Shown: piece after piece, positions 45,243 to 54,422 of the stretch
Position numbering within the stretch: the first letter of the stretch is position 1
Layout: each line of letters begins with the position of its first letter
Origin: Chitinophaga agri
Lineage (GTDB): Bacteria; Bacteroidota; Bacteroidia; Chitinophagales; Chitinophagaceae
Length of the DNA: 64,000 bases
Direction of reading: 5' to 3'
Assembly (NCBI RefSeq): GCF_010093065.1
Contig: NZ_CP048113.1
Coordinates: forward strand, 3,472,001-3,536,000
Notes under the pieces: model-generated
Seen by the model: only the letters and a program-made list of their open reading frames with translations
Told to the model about the DNA's origin: nothing
Databases searched by the model: none
Position numbers and translations under genes: made by a program

Positions 45243-46415
45243 TCACTGAACTTCCACTATAAGGAATTTCAGGTAGGTTGTATTTTCTATGTTCCAGAGG
45301 ATCGGATGGTCCTGCGCCTGTGTCTGGAAGGTGACCTGACGCAGTTTCTTTTTTGCATCTTTGGCAGCCATATCGATAATTTCCAGGAACAGGGATGGCG
45401 GCACCAGGTTGGTACAGGAAGCCGTGACGAGGAAACCACCAGGTTTCAGCAGCTTCATACCGCGCAGGTTGATCTCTTTGTAACCAGTGATCGCTTTCTG
45501 GATGTTCTCACGGCTTTTGGTGAAAGCTGGCGGGTCCAGGATCACTACGTCAAACTTTTTGTCTTCACGGGTCCACTGTTTCAACACATCGAATGCATTG
45601 ACAGCCTGGAATTTACATACGTCCTGCAGATTATTGAGCTCGGCATTTCTGCGGGCCGTATTTACTGCATGCTCAGAAATATCAAGACCTAATACACTTT
45701 TAGCACCATAATGGCCAGCGTGGCAGGAGAAAGTACCGGTATAGCAGAAAGCTTCCAGTACATCTGCATCTTTTACAATATGCTGAATAGCACGACGGTT
45801 ATCCTGCTGATCAAGGAAATAGCCCGTTTTCTGACCATTTTCTATATCTACATGGAACTTCAGGCCGTTCTCGTTGATGATCACGTTCGTATCGAACGGC
45901 GCACTCAGGAAACCCTTCTGTTGTTCCAGACCTTCCAGTTCACGTACCGGCACGTCGTTACGTTCATAGATACCTTTAGGAGAGAAGATCCTGTTCAGGG
46001 CATCTACGATAGCGCCCTTCCAGCGGTCCATACCTAAAGCCAGCGTCTGCAGTACGAAATGGTCATTGAACTTGTCAATTACCAGTGCCGGCATGTCATC
46101 CGCTTCGCCAAAAACGAGACGGCAGTTTTCCACATAACCCAGCTGCTGACGATACTTCCATGCTTTCAGCAAACGGCGGTAAAAGAATTCCGCGTCGATC
46201 TGTTCATCTTTATCACGGGTGAGCAGGCGCACCAGGATCTGGGATTGCGGGTTGATATATCCTCTACCAACAAAGAATCCCTGATGGGTAAATACATCTA
46301 CCGTATCACCGGCGGTAACAGGTCCTTCGATCTGACCTACTTCATTACCAAATATCCATGGGTGGCCCTGGAGCACACGGTTCTGTATCTTTTTCTTTAA
46401 AAAAACTTTGGTCAT
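45243..46415 (-). CDS. Class I SAM-dependent rRNA methyltransferase, RlmI-like (PUA + methyltransferase)
   Basis: A 390-residue enzyme. An N-terminal PUA domain (about 1-80, KKIQNRVLQGHPWIFGNEV) is followed by a linker and a Rossmann methyltransferase (about 180-390) with VLEAFCYTGTFSCHAGHYGA as the SAM site, LGLDISEHAV and the catalytic motif DPPAFTKS. The RlmI family makes m5C1962 in 23S rRNA. The start is placed at the ATG at 46415 (MTKVFLKKKI). The longer open frame has no start codon of value and runs through an unrelated leader. It is divergent from grpE, whose promoter lies at 46517-46546. Confidence 0.88.
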   Translation of the reverse strand: MTKVFLKKKIQNRVLQGHPWIFGNEVGQIEGPVTAGDTVDVFTHQGFFVGRGYINPQSQILVRLLTRDKDEQIDAEFFYRRLLKAWKYRQQLGYVENCRLVFGEADDMPALVIDKFNDHFVLQTLALGMDRWKGAIVDALNRIFSPKGIYERNDVPVRELEGLEQQKGFLSAPFDTNVIINENGLKFHVDIENGQKTGYFLDQQDNRRAIQHIVKDADVLEAFCYTGTFSCHAGHYGAKSVLGLDISEHAVNTARRNAELNNLQDVCKFQAVNAFDVLKQWTREDKKFDVVILDPPAFTKSRENIQKAITGYKEINLRGMKLLKPGGFLVTASCTNLVPPSLFLEIIDMAAKDAKKKLRQVTFQTQAQDHPILWNIENTTYLKFLIVEVQ

Positions 46416-46516
46416 TACAATTTTTTCCAGGCTGCAAAGGTAGGACAAATCAGCATTACGATGAGGGGAATTACAAATGCAGGGGTACTTGTGCCAATTT
46501 GTCTTTTCTTCCTGTC

Positions 46517-46546
46517 TTGGCAAGTTAATTGTCTGGTGTACCTTTG
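46517..46546 (+). promoter_or_regulatory. Promoter of grpE-dnaJ
   Basis: TTG at 46517-46519, a 19-bp spacer and TACCTTTG at 46539-46546 match the Bacteroidota vegetative consensus. It sets the grpE start at the ATG at 46584, not further upstream. No CIRCE-type inverted repeat is seen. Confidence 0.75.
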
Positions 46547-46583
46547 CAGACAATATTACTTCATAACAGAAAATAAAAACGAT

Positions 46584-47141
46584 ATGCAGACAAACGGACA
46601 GGACACCGAAAATGGTAAAGGTATGCCGGATATTAATGCTGATGAGAACATGAGCGGCGCCACAAACCTCAACGATGCCTTGGCGGATGAAAGCGAACTG
46701 GATAAAAAACAGCACGAGCTGAATGAAATGAAGGATAAATACCTTCGTCTGGTTGCAGAATTTGACAACTTCAAGAAACGTACTGCAAAGGAACGTATCG
46801 AACTGATGCAGACGGCCAGCAGGGAGCTGATGGTGTCATTGCTCGATGTATTGGATGACACTGACCGTGCTACCAAACAAATAGAAAGCGCCGCTGATAT
46901 CAATGCCGTTAAAGACGGTGTTGCATTAGTTTTCAACAAATTAAAATCGACCCTGCAAGCTAAAGGCCTGAAACCTATGGAAAGTTTGCACACCGAATTT
47001 AATCCGGACCTCCATGAAGCCATTACCGAAATTCCCGCACCAACTGATGATCTGAAAGGAAAGGTAATTGATGATATGCAGAAAGGTTATTACCTGAATG
47101 ACAAATTGATACGTTTCGCAAAGGTAATAGTGGGAAAATAG
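46584..47141 (+). CDS. grpE: Nucleotide exchange factor GrpE
   Basis: A 185-residue co-chaperone that swaps ADP for ATP on DnaK. A charged, flexible N-terminus (about 1-35) is followed by a long coiled-coil helix (LDKKQHELNEMKDKYLRLVAEFDNFKKRTAKER, read in pieces). The C-terminal beta domain carries the typical FNPDLHEAIT and GYYLNDKLIRFAKVIV segments. The ATG at 46584 (MQTNGQDT) lies 38 nt after the -7 box. The 41 codons of the longer frame contain the promoter and are not translated. It forms an operon with dnaJ. dnaK lies elsewhere. Confidence 0.94.
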   Translation: MQTNGQDTENGKGMPDINADENMSGATNLNDALADESELDKKQHELNEMKDKYLRLVAEFDNFKKRTAKERIELMQTASRELMVSLLDVLDDTDRATKQIESAADINAVKDGVALVFNKLKSTLQAKGLKPMESLHTEFNPDLHEAITEIPAPTDDLKGKVIDDMQKGYYLNDKLIRFAKVIVGK

Positions 47142-47176
47142 GTGACGTTCTGACAGAAATGCTTTTCATTAACCAT

Positions 47177-47193
47177 GCCGGCATATTGCCGGC
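47177..47193 (+). promoter_or_regulatory. GC-rich hairpin between grpE and dnaJ
   Basis: GCCGGC-ATATT-GCCGGC forms a short strong hairpin followed by TTTAG, in the 65-nt gap. It could act as a weak attenuator or an RNA-stability element that sets the dnaJ to grpE ratio. Confidence 0.45.
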
Positions 47194-47206
47194 TTTAGTG
47201 TGATAT

Positions 47207-48367
47207 ATGTCTACCAAAAGAGATTACTACGAAATACTGGGTGTTGCCAAGTCCGCTTCCCAGGATGAGATAAAAAAAGCCTATCGTAAGGTGGCTATGC
47301 AGTACCATCCTGACAGGAACCCCGATAACAAAGAAGCGGAGGAAAAATTCAAAGAGGCAGCCGAGGCCTATGAAGTATTAAGTGACGCCGACAAACGGGC
47401 ACAATATGACCGCTTCGGACACGCCGGTATGGGTAACCGTGGTGGATTTGGCGGAGGCTCCATGAACATGGATGATATCTTCTCCAACTTCGGGGACATC
47501 TTCGGAGACGATATATTCGGTAGCTTCTTCGGCGGTAACCGTGGCGGTGGCGCCGGTGGAAGACGTGGCAGAGGTACCCGCGGCTCTAACCTCCGTATTA
47601 AGATCAAACTGACATACGAGGAGATCGCTAAAGGTGCCAACAAAAAGATAAAGGTTAAAAAATATGTTCCGTGCAGCCATTGCAGCGGCCTCGGAGCAAA
47701 AGATAAAAACGCTTTCCAGACCTGTGGTACCTGTGGTGGCTCCGGTCAGGTAAGAAAAGTAACCCAGACTTTCCTGGGACAGATGCAGACAGTGACTACC
47801 TGTCCTACCTGTCATGGTGAAGGCCAGACCATCACCAGCAAATGTGGTCACTGTAAAGGTGAAGGCCGCATGTATGGTGAAGAAATGGTAAACATCGATA
47901 TCCCTGCAGGTGTACAGGAAGGTATGCAGCTCAGCCTGAGCGGCAAGGGTAATGCCGGCGAAAGAGGCGGCGCCCCCGGTGACCTGCTCATCCTCATCGA
48001 GGAAGAACCACATCCTGAACTGCAGCGCGATGGCCTGAATGTAGCCTACGACCTGTACATCTCCTTCCCGGATGCAGTATTCGGCACCTCCCTGGAAGTA
48101 CCAACCATTGATGGTAAGGCGAAGATCAAGATCCCGGCTGGTACCCAGAGCGGCAAGATCTTCCGGTTGAAAGGTAAAGGCTTCCCTTCCGTAAACTCTT
48201 ACGAGAAAGGTGACCAGCTGATCCATGTGAACGTATGGACGCCTCAGCAGGTGAACGGAGATGAGAAAGCTTTCCTGGAAAGAGCACAGGCATCTGACAA
48301 CTTCAAACCAAACCCTGAGAAGTCGGAAAAAGGCTTCTTTGAGAAGGTAAGAGACATTTTCAGTTAA
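47207..48367 (+). CDS. dnaJ: Chaperone protein DnaJ
   Basis: A 386-residue type I J-domain protein that stimulates DnaK ATPase and delivers unfolded clients. The J domain (1-70) has HPD at 34-36. A Gly/Phe-rich stretch spans about 75-125. Four CxxCxGxG zinc repeats follow ([32 protein letters not shown]), then the C-terminal client-binding domains. All elements are intact, and the length matches the family (about 380). It is co-transcribed with grpE and ended by a 10-bp hairpin at 48389-48420. Confidence 0.96.
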   Translation: MSTKRDYYEILGVAKSASQDEIKKAYRKVAMQYHPDRNPDNKEAEEKFKEAAEAYEVLSDADKRAQYDRFGHAGMGNRGGFGGGSMNMDDIFSNFGDIFGDDIFGSFFGGNRGGGAGGRRGRGTRGSNLRIKIKLTYEEIAKGANKKIKVKKYVPCSHCSGLGAKDKNAFQTCGTCGGSGQVRKVTQTFLGQMQTVTTCPTCHGEGQTITSKCGHCKGEGRMYGEEMVNIDIPAGVQEGMQLSLSGKGNAGERGGAPGDLLILIEEEPHPELQRDGLNVAYDLYISFPDAVFGTSLEVPTIDGKAKIKIPAGTQSGKIFRLKGKGFPSVNSYEKGDQLIHVNVWTPQQVNGDEKAFLERAQASDNFKPNPEKSEKGFFEKVRDIFS

Positions 48368-48388
48368 GTATATCTTATTACAGATAGT

Positions 48389-48420
48389 AAAAGCTGTCCG
48401 CCAGAAGCGCGACAGCTTTT
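48389..48420 (+). terminator. Terminator of grpE-dnaJ
   Basis: AAAAGCTGTC (48389-48398) pairs perfectly with GACAGCTTTT (48411-48420). Confidence 0.8.
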
Positions 48421-48462
48421 CTGTTTATAAGTGGTTTTATCCCCATTCTCAGCTGCTAACCT

Positions 48463-48470
48463 TACCTTTG
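48463..48470 (+). promoter_or_regulatory. -7 promoter box of the RlmK-like gene
   Basis: TACCTTTG matches TAnnTTTG and lies 24 nt before the ATG at 48495. It overlaps the TTG at 48468, which rules that out as the start codon. Confidence 0.6.
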
Positions 48471-48494
48471 CATTTTTTACTTTTTACCCGTTAC

Positions 48495-49442
48495 ATGTTC
48501 GATCCTTCTAAATTACAGATGCTAGAAAACCGGCTGGTAAAGGTGTTCAAACACCTTCGCAAGACTGCACGCCGGCAGAATATTACCTGCTACCGGGTAT
48601 ATGATGATGATATTCCTGAATTTCCGTTCAGTATAGAGCTGTATGAAGACCATGTTTATGTGGCAGAATACAAGCGGCAGCATGGTATGGAAGAGGAGGC
48701 TCATGAGGAATGGCTTGACCTCTGTCTGGAAGTGATCGCGAAGGTGCTGGAAGTGCCTGTGGATAAGATCTATGTTAAACAGCGTCAGCGGAAAGCCAAC
48801 AGGCAGGAGCAGTATGAAAAACTGTCATTCGAAAGCCATGAGATGATCGTACAGGAGGCAGGACTGAAATTTAAGGTGAACCTCTCTGATTACCTGGATA
48901 CGGGGCTTTTCCTGGACCACCGCATTACGCGGGGTATGGTGCGAGATGTTGTAGCTGGTAAAAACGTGCTAAACCTCTTCTGCTATACTGGGTCCTTCTC
49001 TGTGTACGCCGCAGCAGGTGGCGCCACACAGGTTACTTCTGTAGACCTTTCCAAGACCTACCTGGCCTGGGCGGAAGAAAATATGCGCATCAACGGATTT
49101 GATGTAAATAAACACAAATTCGTACATGCAGACGTGCTTCAGTACCTGGACACCCTGCCGGTAGAATCATTTGACCTGGTAGTACTCGACCCTCCTACTT
49201 TTTCCAATAGCAAACGCATGAAGGAAATACTGGACATCCAGCGGGACCATGTCACTATCCTGAACAAGGTACTGGCAGCTACCAAACCTGGTGGCGTAAT
49301 CTATTTCAGTAACAACTACCGTCGTTTTGTACTGGATGCAGATCATATTCTGGCGTCCGATATTAAAGACATCACTGCCCAGACCATACCATTTGACTTT
49401 CAGCAGAAGCTGATCAGAAAATGTTATAAGATCACGCGATGA
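48495..49442 (+). CDS. SAM-dependent methyltransferase, RlmK-like (C-terminal half of RlmKL)
   Basis: A 315-residue methyltransferase resembling the RlmK half of the RlmKL enzyme, which makes m7G2069 in 23S rRNA. An N-terminal RNA-binding region contains FPFSIELYEDHVYVAEY. The core has the sequence DTGLFLDHRITRGMVRD, the SAM motif VLNLFCYTGSFSVYAAAGGA, VDLSKTYLAWAEENMRIN and the catalytic DPPTFSNSKRM. It lacks the THUMP-RlmL half, so it acts alone. The start is the ATG at 48495 because the promoter box covers the longer alternative. It resembles the RlmI-like gene 2 kb away in its core. Confidence 0.85.
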   Translation: MFDPSKLQMLENRLVKVFKHLRKTARRQNITCYRVYDDDIPEFPFSIELYEDHVYVAEYKRQHGMEEEAHEEWLDLCLEVIAKVLEVPVDKIYVKQRQRKANRQEQYEKLSFESHEMIVQEAGLKFKVNLSDYLDTGLFLDHRITRGMVRDVVAGKNVLNLFCYTGSFSVYAAAGGATQVTSVDLSKTYLAWAEENMRINGFDVNKHKFVHADVLQYLDTLPVESFDLVVLDPPTFSNSKRMKEILDIQRDHVTILNKVLAATKPGGVIYFSNNYRRFVLDADHILASDIKDITAQTIPFDFQQKLIRKCYKITR

Positions 49443-49447
49443 GCGGA

Positions 49448-51217
49448 TCACTCTACAAGATGTTTTGATTTTTTAAGATCTTTCAATAGTGTGATGAACT
49501 CCCGGCGATATCCTCCGGGATCATCACCGAGAGATTTGCGGGCGATGTCCATCACCATATTACAGGATCCACTGCCTTTATAGGCAGACTTTCTCAACAG
49601 CATTCCCATCAGCGCCACAGCACTGGCAAAGCGGAAATCGTCCGAAGACTGCTGAAAAGTGGCTGCTTTACCAGGCACCTGGTAAGACAGGCGTTTCAGG
49701 GTCGTATCTGTTACTTCCCGGTAGGTCAGGTGTACCGTAGCCAATACGCTATCGGTCATTACTTCAGGGCTCCGGGGTACTATTTCATACATGGCAACAG
49801 CGCAGTGCCCGGGCCCCAGGATGCCGCCGGTCATCTGTCTGTCTGTGGTGTCTCCCTCCTTAATGACCTTGTTTTCATAACCTATCAGACGGTAAGACTT
49901 TACAGTACGCGGATTAAAGGTCACGTCTGCCTGGACATCTCTGGCTACTGTGAATAAGGTGCTGCCAAACTCACGTGCGAAGATCTTATTAGCTTCCTCG
50001 AGGTTGTCAATGTAGGCGAAGTTGCCATTTCCTTTACTGGATAAAGTCTCCAATTTGGAATCTTTGTAGTTCCCCATTCCAAATCCGAGACAGGTCAATA
50101 ATACACCTGTTTCTTTTTTACTCAGGATCAATTTTTCCATGTCGTAATCACTGGTCTGTCCGACGTTAAAGTCTCCGTCAGTTGCCATGATCACCCGGTT
50201 ATTCCCTTCCGGTATAAAATTCTCTTCCGCGATCTGGTAAGCCAGCTTGATAGCCGCTTCTCCGGCAGTAGCGCCTCCTGCGCTGAGGTAATCTATTGCA
50301 TTCCGGATCTTGTCTTTTTCACTGCCCGGAGTGCTGGGTAAGATCACGCCAGGTATGCCCGCGTAAGCAACAATAGCTACATGATCTGTATTACGTAAGT
50401 TATTCACAAGAATGCGGAAAGCCGCCTGCAGGAGTGGCAGTTTATTCGGCATTGCCATGGAACCGGAAACGTCTATCAGGAATACGAGATTGCTGGGTGG
50501 CAGGCTATCCGTATTCATTTCCTTTCCACGTACAGCGATCTGCAGCAACCGGTGGTCTTCAGCCCATGGACAGGTCGCGTAATTGCTGTAGATCGCCAAT
50601 GTTTGTCCGGCAGGTGGTAAAGGATAACGGTAATGGAAATAGTTCACCATTTCCTCTATGCGTACAGCATTCGCAGGAATACGTTCCTTAAGTTTTACAA
50701 ACCGCCTGATATTACTGTAAGAAGCTCTGTCTACATCCACTGCAAACAGAGAAGGTGTGGCGATACCGGTTTCTATAAACTTGTTTTCGTACAACAGGCC
50801 ATAGGTTTCATTGAAGAAGGCCCTTGTACCCATCATGGTATTGCTGTAATTAGGATTGGAACCAGTGGCGGAGCGTTCACGGGCAATAGCTTTTGCCTTT
50901 TTAACCGCATCTTCAGCGACTTCCTCTCTGGGCATCAGTGAGACAAGCATGCGGGTGTAAGTTCCCGAAGAGAGCTGTTTGGGAAAATATCTGTCGTGTT
51001 GGAACAATAATGTAGCGTCCTGAGAGGGCACCGCGATTCTAAAAAGTCCGTACTGGTTCGTAATACACTTTGCGGTATCATTGATGACTGTAACGATCAC
51101 TCCAGGCAGGGGATTGCGGGAAATGCTATCTTCAACTGCCCCTGAAATCCATATCTTCTGAGCACTCCCAGGTACAAGGATAATTAGGCTGACAAGCAGC
51201 ATAAGGAGCCTTTGCAT
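49448..51217 (-). CDS. Von Willebrand factor A domain protein with carboxypeptidase-regulatory N-domain
   Basis: A 589-residue exported protein. A signal peptide (1-19) is followed by a carboxypeptidase-like regulatory beta-sandwich (about 20-95), a linker, a vWF_A N-terminal domain (about 150-230, FAVDVDRASYSNIRRF), a VWA domain (about 235-410) and a DUF3520-like tail (about 430-585). The metal-dependent adhesion site is intact: DVSGSM with later TDG. This is the YfbK-like type. Its role is unknown but probably lies in surface or periplasmic protein contacts. It stops 5 nt from the end of the convergent RlmK-like gene. Confidence 0.88.
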   Translation of the reverse strand: MQRLLMLLVSLIILVPGSAQKIWISGAVEDSISRNPLPGVIVTVINDTAKCITNQYGLFRIAVPSQDATLLFQHDRYFPKQLSSGTYTRMLVSLMPREEVAEDAVKKAKAIARERSATGSNPNYSNTMMGTRAFFNETYGLLYENKFIETGIATPSLFAVDVDRASYSNIRRFVKLKERIPANAVRIEEMVNYFHYRYPLPPAGQTLAIYSNYATCPWAEDHRLLQIAVRGKEMNTDSLPPSNLVFLIDVSGSMAMPNKLPLLQAAFRILVNNLRNTDHVAIVAYAGIPGVILPSTPGSEKDKIRNAIDYLSAGGATAGEAAIKLAYQIAEENFIPEGNNRVIMATDGDFNVGQTSDYDMEKLILSKKETGVLLTCLGFGMGNYKDSKLETLSSKGNGNFAYIDNLEEANKIFAREFGSTLFTVARDVQADVTFNPRTVKSYRLIGYENKVIKEGDTTDRQMTGGILGPGHCAVAMYEIVPRSPEVMTDSVLATVHLTYREVTDTTLKRLSYQVPGKAATFQQSSDDFRFASAVALMGMLLRKSAYKGSGSCNMVMDIARKSLGDDPGGYRREFITLLKDLKKSKHLVE

Positions 51218-51250
51218 GAGTTTTGCATCAGTTACATACTAAATATAAGC

Positions 51251-51285
51251 AATTAGGAATTAGGAATTGAGAATTAAGAATTTAA
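51251..51285. repeat. Heptanucleotide array AATTNRG x5
   Basis: Five consecutive 7-bp units, AATTAGG, AATTAGG, AATTGAG, AATTAAG and AATTTAA, lie between the VWA gene start and the hpt stop. The same unit type recurs at 55671-55705, so it is a dispersed intergenic repeat. Confidence 0.75.
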
Positions 51286-51316
51286 AAATGTAAGAGATAG
51301 TAGCCGGAACATGGGG

Positions 51317-51862
51317 CTACTTCTCTCCTTCCACCAGTTTATAGATTTCCGGCAGGTTCCTTCCCAGCCCATCATAATCCAGTCCGTAACCCAGCAGGAA
51401 CTTATTCGGCACGGAGAAACCAAGATAATCTATCTTAATTGGATGTACCATTGCTTCCGGCTTTGTGAGCAGTGCAGCGACCATCAGTTTTTTAGGCTGC
51501 TGGTGTTCCAGCTGCGGGAGGAACTGGCTTAATGTTTTACCGGTGTCTACGATATCTTCCAGGATCACCACTGTACGCCCGTAGAGGTCTTCGTCTAGTC
51601 CGATGGCCTGTACGACATTACCGGTAGACTTCATTCCCTTATAGGAGGCCAGCTTGATGAAAGATATTTCTGCGTCAATAGTGAGATATTTGAACACGTC
51701 AGCGGCGAACATAAAAGAGCCGTTCAGGATAGCAATGAATAAAGGCTTTTCACCTTTCAGATCATTGTTAAGCTGCGCAGCTAATTCCTGTATGCGCTGT
51801 TGCAGAGTAGCTGCGCTGATGTATGGTTCAAACTGTTTATCATGTACCTGGATTACAGACAT
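51317..51862 (-). CDS. hpt: Hypoxanthine phosphoribosyltransferase
   Basis: A 181-residue purine-salvage enzyme converting hypoxanthine (and often guanine) with PRPP to the nucleotide. The PRPP loop VVILEDIVDTGKTL is at about 96-109. Other family features are AILNGSFMFAADV, the SYKGMKSTG flexible loop and the C-terminal VPNKFLLGYGLDY base-binding segment. The length (180) is standard. The next gene upstream on the same strand is the LysM glucosaminidase, whose stop lies 22 nt before this start, so co-transcription is possible though functionally unrelated. Confidence 0.94.
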   Translation of the reverse strand: MSVIQVHDKQFEPYISAATLQQRIQELAAQLNNDLKGEKPLFIAILNGSFMFAADVFKYLTIDAEISFIKLASYKGMKSTGNVVQAIGLDEDLYGRTVVILEDIVDTGKTLSQFLPQLEHQQPKKLMVAALLTKPEAMVHPIKIDYLGFSVPNKFLLGYGLDYDGLGRNLPEIYKLVEGEK

Positions 51863-51884
51863 GCGATTCCGATTTACGATTGTT

Positions 51885-53705
51885 TTAGATTTTTCCGACT
51901 AAAAGCCGTTGTCCTATTTTGATATCAAATGATTCAAGATTATTCCACTGTCGCAGTTGCTCCACCGTTACATTGTAACGTTTGGCAATTGCATAGAGTG
52001 TTTCCTTGCTCTGGACCTGATGATACAATGAGTTGCCTTCCCTGATCGGGCCACCGGCTGATGGTGTGGCGACTGGTTGCGCAGGCGCAGTAGCAGGTGT
52101 TCCCGTCTTTGGCGGAGCCTGAGTTGGCGCTGAGGTGACAGGAGCCGCAGGCTGTGATGTTACAGGGCCGGCAGGCATTGTCTGTACCGGTGGTGCGGGT
52201 TCTGTAGACACCGGATTAACGGGTGTTGGTTCTTCCTCCTCCTCTTCTTCTGCTGTCTCAGGGGCAGGCGTCGTATTTGCCGGACGGGGAGAGACTGGCT
52301 GTGCCGGCGTGGCCGCAGGCGTGGTGGCTGGCTGACTGGCAGGCGTTGTAGTAGAAGATGCTGTATGCTCAGGTCTGGAAGAATAAACAGGCTGGGAAGA
52401 CGTAGCAGGTTGTGTGCTCACGGGCTTTGTCTGTGCAGGTGTAGCCGGTTGGGTAGCGACAGGTTTGGAAGTAGCCGGCGCAGTACCACCGGTAGTCTTC
52501 ACCTCACCTAACTTTTTCAGATCGTCTACCATACCAGCCGGCAGGTTATTCTGCGCAGCAGCCTGTTGCTGACGGCGTTCTTCATCGGCTTTCTGCATGG
52601 CCATTTCCTCCTGTCTTTCTCTTTCGATCTCTGCTCTTACATCATCCATGATCTTGCCAGGGTTCAGGTCACCTTCTGTCGGATCTTCAGGAGGCGGATT
52701 CTTAGCCAGTCTGGGCGTCTTATTGGCATAACCCGCCAATGCCAGTCTTTCACCGACTTCAGGCTCCTGTCCTTCCTTCATCTTGTTACGGCGGCGTAGC
52801 CAGCGAAGCTGTATACCCTCCACCTGGGCGATGTCGTACATCGTTTCACCAGGAGCCACAGTATGATAATCATTCTTACCGGATTTCCCCTTTTTCTGCA
52901 GGAAGATATAAGCATCCTTTTTCACGGGATTATCACTCTCAAGGTCATTGTAACGCACAATGTTCCTGAGTTTGATATCACGTTGGTTGGCCACCTGGAT
53001 CAGTGACGTACCGGCAGGGACGACTATTACCTTACGGTCATTGATCTGGAAAATGCCTTTAGGAGCGTTGGCGATAGAGGTGCCGGAAGGTTTACTGGTA
53101 GCAGCCACCGGTGTGGTTGTTTTGACCGGGCCGGAGGCAACCATCTCGTCACCTGTCTTGGCACCATTGGTACCTGCTTTAGCGACACCTTCACCAGCGA
53201 GCGTGTATTGCTGGAGATTATAATCTTCAATGAGTTTGATGAGCTGTTGCGGATAAGTCGTACTTGTAGCGTATCCGGCCTGTTTAAGACCATAAGCCCA
53301 TGACTTGTAATCTTCTTCCTGGAACTGAAAGAGGAATGCGTAACGGGGGTTATTTCTCAGGAACTCTGAGTGGTCTCTGTAAGAGTCCGCAGCAGAGGGG
53401 TACTTACGAAAGCATTCCTGGCGGGCATCATCGTCATATCTGACGCTTTCGCCTGTCCAGTTATTCTTACATTTAATACCGAAGTGGTTATTAGAGTTTT
53501 GCACGAGCCAGCCGTTGCCGGACTGTGTTTCCAGGATGCCCTGCGCTAGCTTAATGGAGGCGGGTACACCAGTGCGTTGCATTTCACTGATGGCAATATC
53601 CTTAAACTTCGCAATGTATTGTTGCGGAGTCTGGTTTTGTGCCTTCAGCAATGGCATGGCACCAAACAAAAAGCTACACACTAAAACGGATCTCCTTAGT
53701 TGCAT
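51885..53705 (-). CDS. Exported glucosaminidase with three LysM domains
   Basis: A 606-residue cell-wall hydrolase. The signal peptide is 1-22. The glucosaminidase domain at about 28-165 (SIKLAQGILETQSGNGWLV, NNHFGIKCKN, YRDHSEFLRNNPRYAFLF) cleaves within peptidoglycan glycans. Two LysM-like modules lie at about 235-275 and 283-328 (VAPGETMYDIAQVEGIQ). A helical Glu/Arg stretch (about 355-385) is followed by a long Pro/Thr/Ser/Ala-rich linker with an eight-residue acidic run (AEEEEEEEPTP). A final LysM is at 560-606 (VQSKETLYAIAKRYNVTVEQ). The linker is low complexity and may vary in length between strains. Confidence 0.9.
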   Translation of the reverse strand: MQLRRSVLVCSFLFGAMPLLKAQNQTPQQYIAKFKDIAISEMQRTGVPASIKLAQGILETQSGNGWLVQNSNNHFGIKCKNNWTGESVRYDDDARQECFRKYPSAADSYRDHSEFLRNNPRYAFLFQFQEEDYKSWAYGLKQAGYATSTTYPQQLIKLIEDYNLQQYTLAGEGVAKAGTNGAKTGDEMVASGPVKTTTPVAATSKPSGTSIANAPKGIFQINDRKVIVVPAGTSLIQVANQRDIKLRNIVRYNDLESDNPVKKDAYIFLQKKGKSGKNDYHTVAPGETMYDIAQVEGIQLRWLRRRNKMKEGQEPEVGERLALAGYANKTPRLAKNPPPEDPTEGDLNPGKIMDDVRAEIERERQEEMAMQKADEERRQQQAAAQNNLPAGMVDDLKKLGEVKTTGGTAPATSKPVATQPATPAQTKPVSTQPATSSQPVYSSRPEHTASSTTTPASQPATTPAATPAQPVSPRPANTTPAPETAEEEEEEEPTPVNPVSTEPAPPVQTMPAGPVTSQPAAPVTSAPTQAPPKTGTPATAPAQPVATPSAGGPIREGNSLYHQVQSKETLYAIAKRYNVTVEQLRQWNNLESFDIKIGQRLLVGKI

Positions 53706-53742
53706 GTACAGTGAATTTAATGGGTGTGGTTAGTCTGTGAGG

Positions 53743-54387
53743 TTAGCCTATCTTTCTAATGATCAGCAAACCGTCTCTGAGCGTTAACAATAACTGTTCC
53801 GCTCTGCCATCAGCCGCTACTTTTTCGCAGAAACTGATCATTGCCCTGGCATTATTACTTTGTTTTGATGGTTCCACAAGCGTCTCTCCATGGAAGAGCA
53901 CATTATCTGCGAGTATAAATCCCCCCGGACGTATTTTGTCCCATACCTGGTCATAGTAGCGTTCATACCCTGCTTTATCTGCATCTATGAACACCAGGTC
54001 AAATGTTTCATCCAGCCTGTCTATAATTTCTGCTGCTTTTCCGATGTGCATTGTTATTTTTCCGGATAAGCCGGCCTCTTCGAAATAGCGGAGGCACATA
54101 TCTTCCCGTTCTTCATTCACATCGATGGTATGCAACATGCCGCCGTCTTTCAGTCCCTGTGCGAGACAGATGGCCGAGTAGCCGGTATACGTTCCCAGTT
54201 CCAGTATACGTGCAGGCTGTAACATATGACTGACCAGGCTGAGAAACTGTCCCTGGAGGTGTCCGCTCAGCATATGTGGCTGATCCACTTTCAGATATGT
54301 TTCACGGTTCAGCCGTTTCAGTAATCCAGTCTCGGGAGTCGTATACTTTTCTGCAAACGCTTCTACAGCAGCAGGAATTATATCCAT
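53743..54387 (-). CDS. SAM-dependent O-methyltransferase (class I, cation-dependent type)
   Basis: A 214-residue enzyme of the catechol/caffeoyl-CoA O-methyltransferase-like family. SAM-binding motif I LELGTYTGYSAICLAQGL is at about 56-73. Metal-site motifs LVFIDADKAGYERYYD and GGFILADNVLFHG are intact. The substrate is not deducible. The ATG at 54387 (MDIIPAAVEAF) is chosen because the -7 box TATTTTTG at 54403-54410 covers the longer TTG reading (54405). It is followed closely upstream by the LOG gene on the same strand. Confidence 0.9.
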   Translation of the reverse strand: MDIIPAAVEAFAEKYTTPETGLLKRLNRETYLKVDQPHMLSGHLQGQFLSLVSHMLQPARILELGTYTGYSAICLAQGLKDGGMLHTIDVNEEREDMCLRYFEEAGLSGKITMHIGKAAEIIDRLDETFDLVFIDADKAGYERYYDQVWDKIRPGGFILADNVLFHGETLVEPSKQSNNARAMISFCEKVAADGRAEQLLLTLRDGLLIIRKIG

Positions 54388-54402
54388 GTTGTATAATTTT
54401 TG

Positions 54403-54410
54403 CAAAAATA
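54403..54410 (-). promoter_or_regulatory. -7 promoter box of the O-methyltransferase gene
   Basis: TATTTTTG on the minus strand, 15 nt before the ATG at 54387. No good -33 match is seen. Confidence 0.5.
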
Positions 54411-54422
54411 TGTCAATAAATC

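Noticed and set aside
46461..46583. N-terminal extension of GrpE
   Set aside because: It contains the TTG-N19-TACCTTTG promoter and a hydrophobic stretch foreign to GrpE.
45243..46715. Longer form of the RlmI-like gene (490 codons)
   Set aside because: The extra 100 codons run across the divergent grpE promoter and the leader and lack family similarity. The ATG at 46415 gives the normal PUA start.
51885..53705. Repetitive linker as a variable tandem DNA repeat array
   Set aside because: The Pro/Thr-rich codons are irregular at the DNA level, with no clean repeat unit, so it is not listed as a repeat feature.
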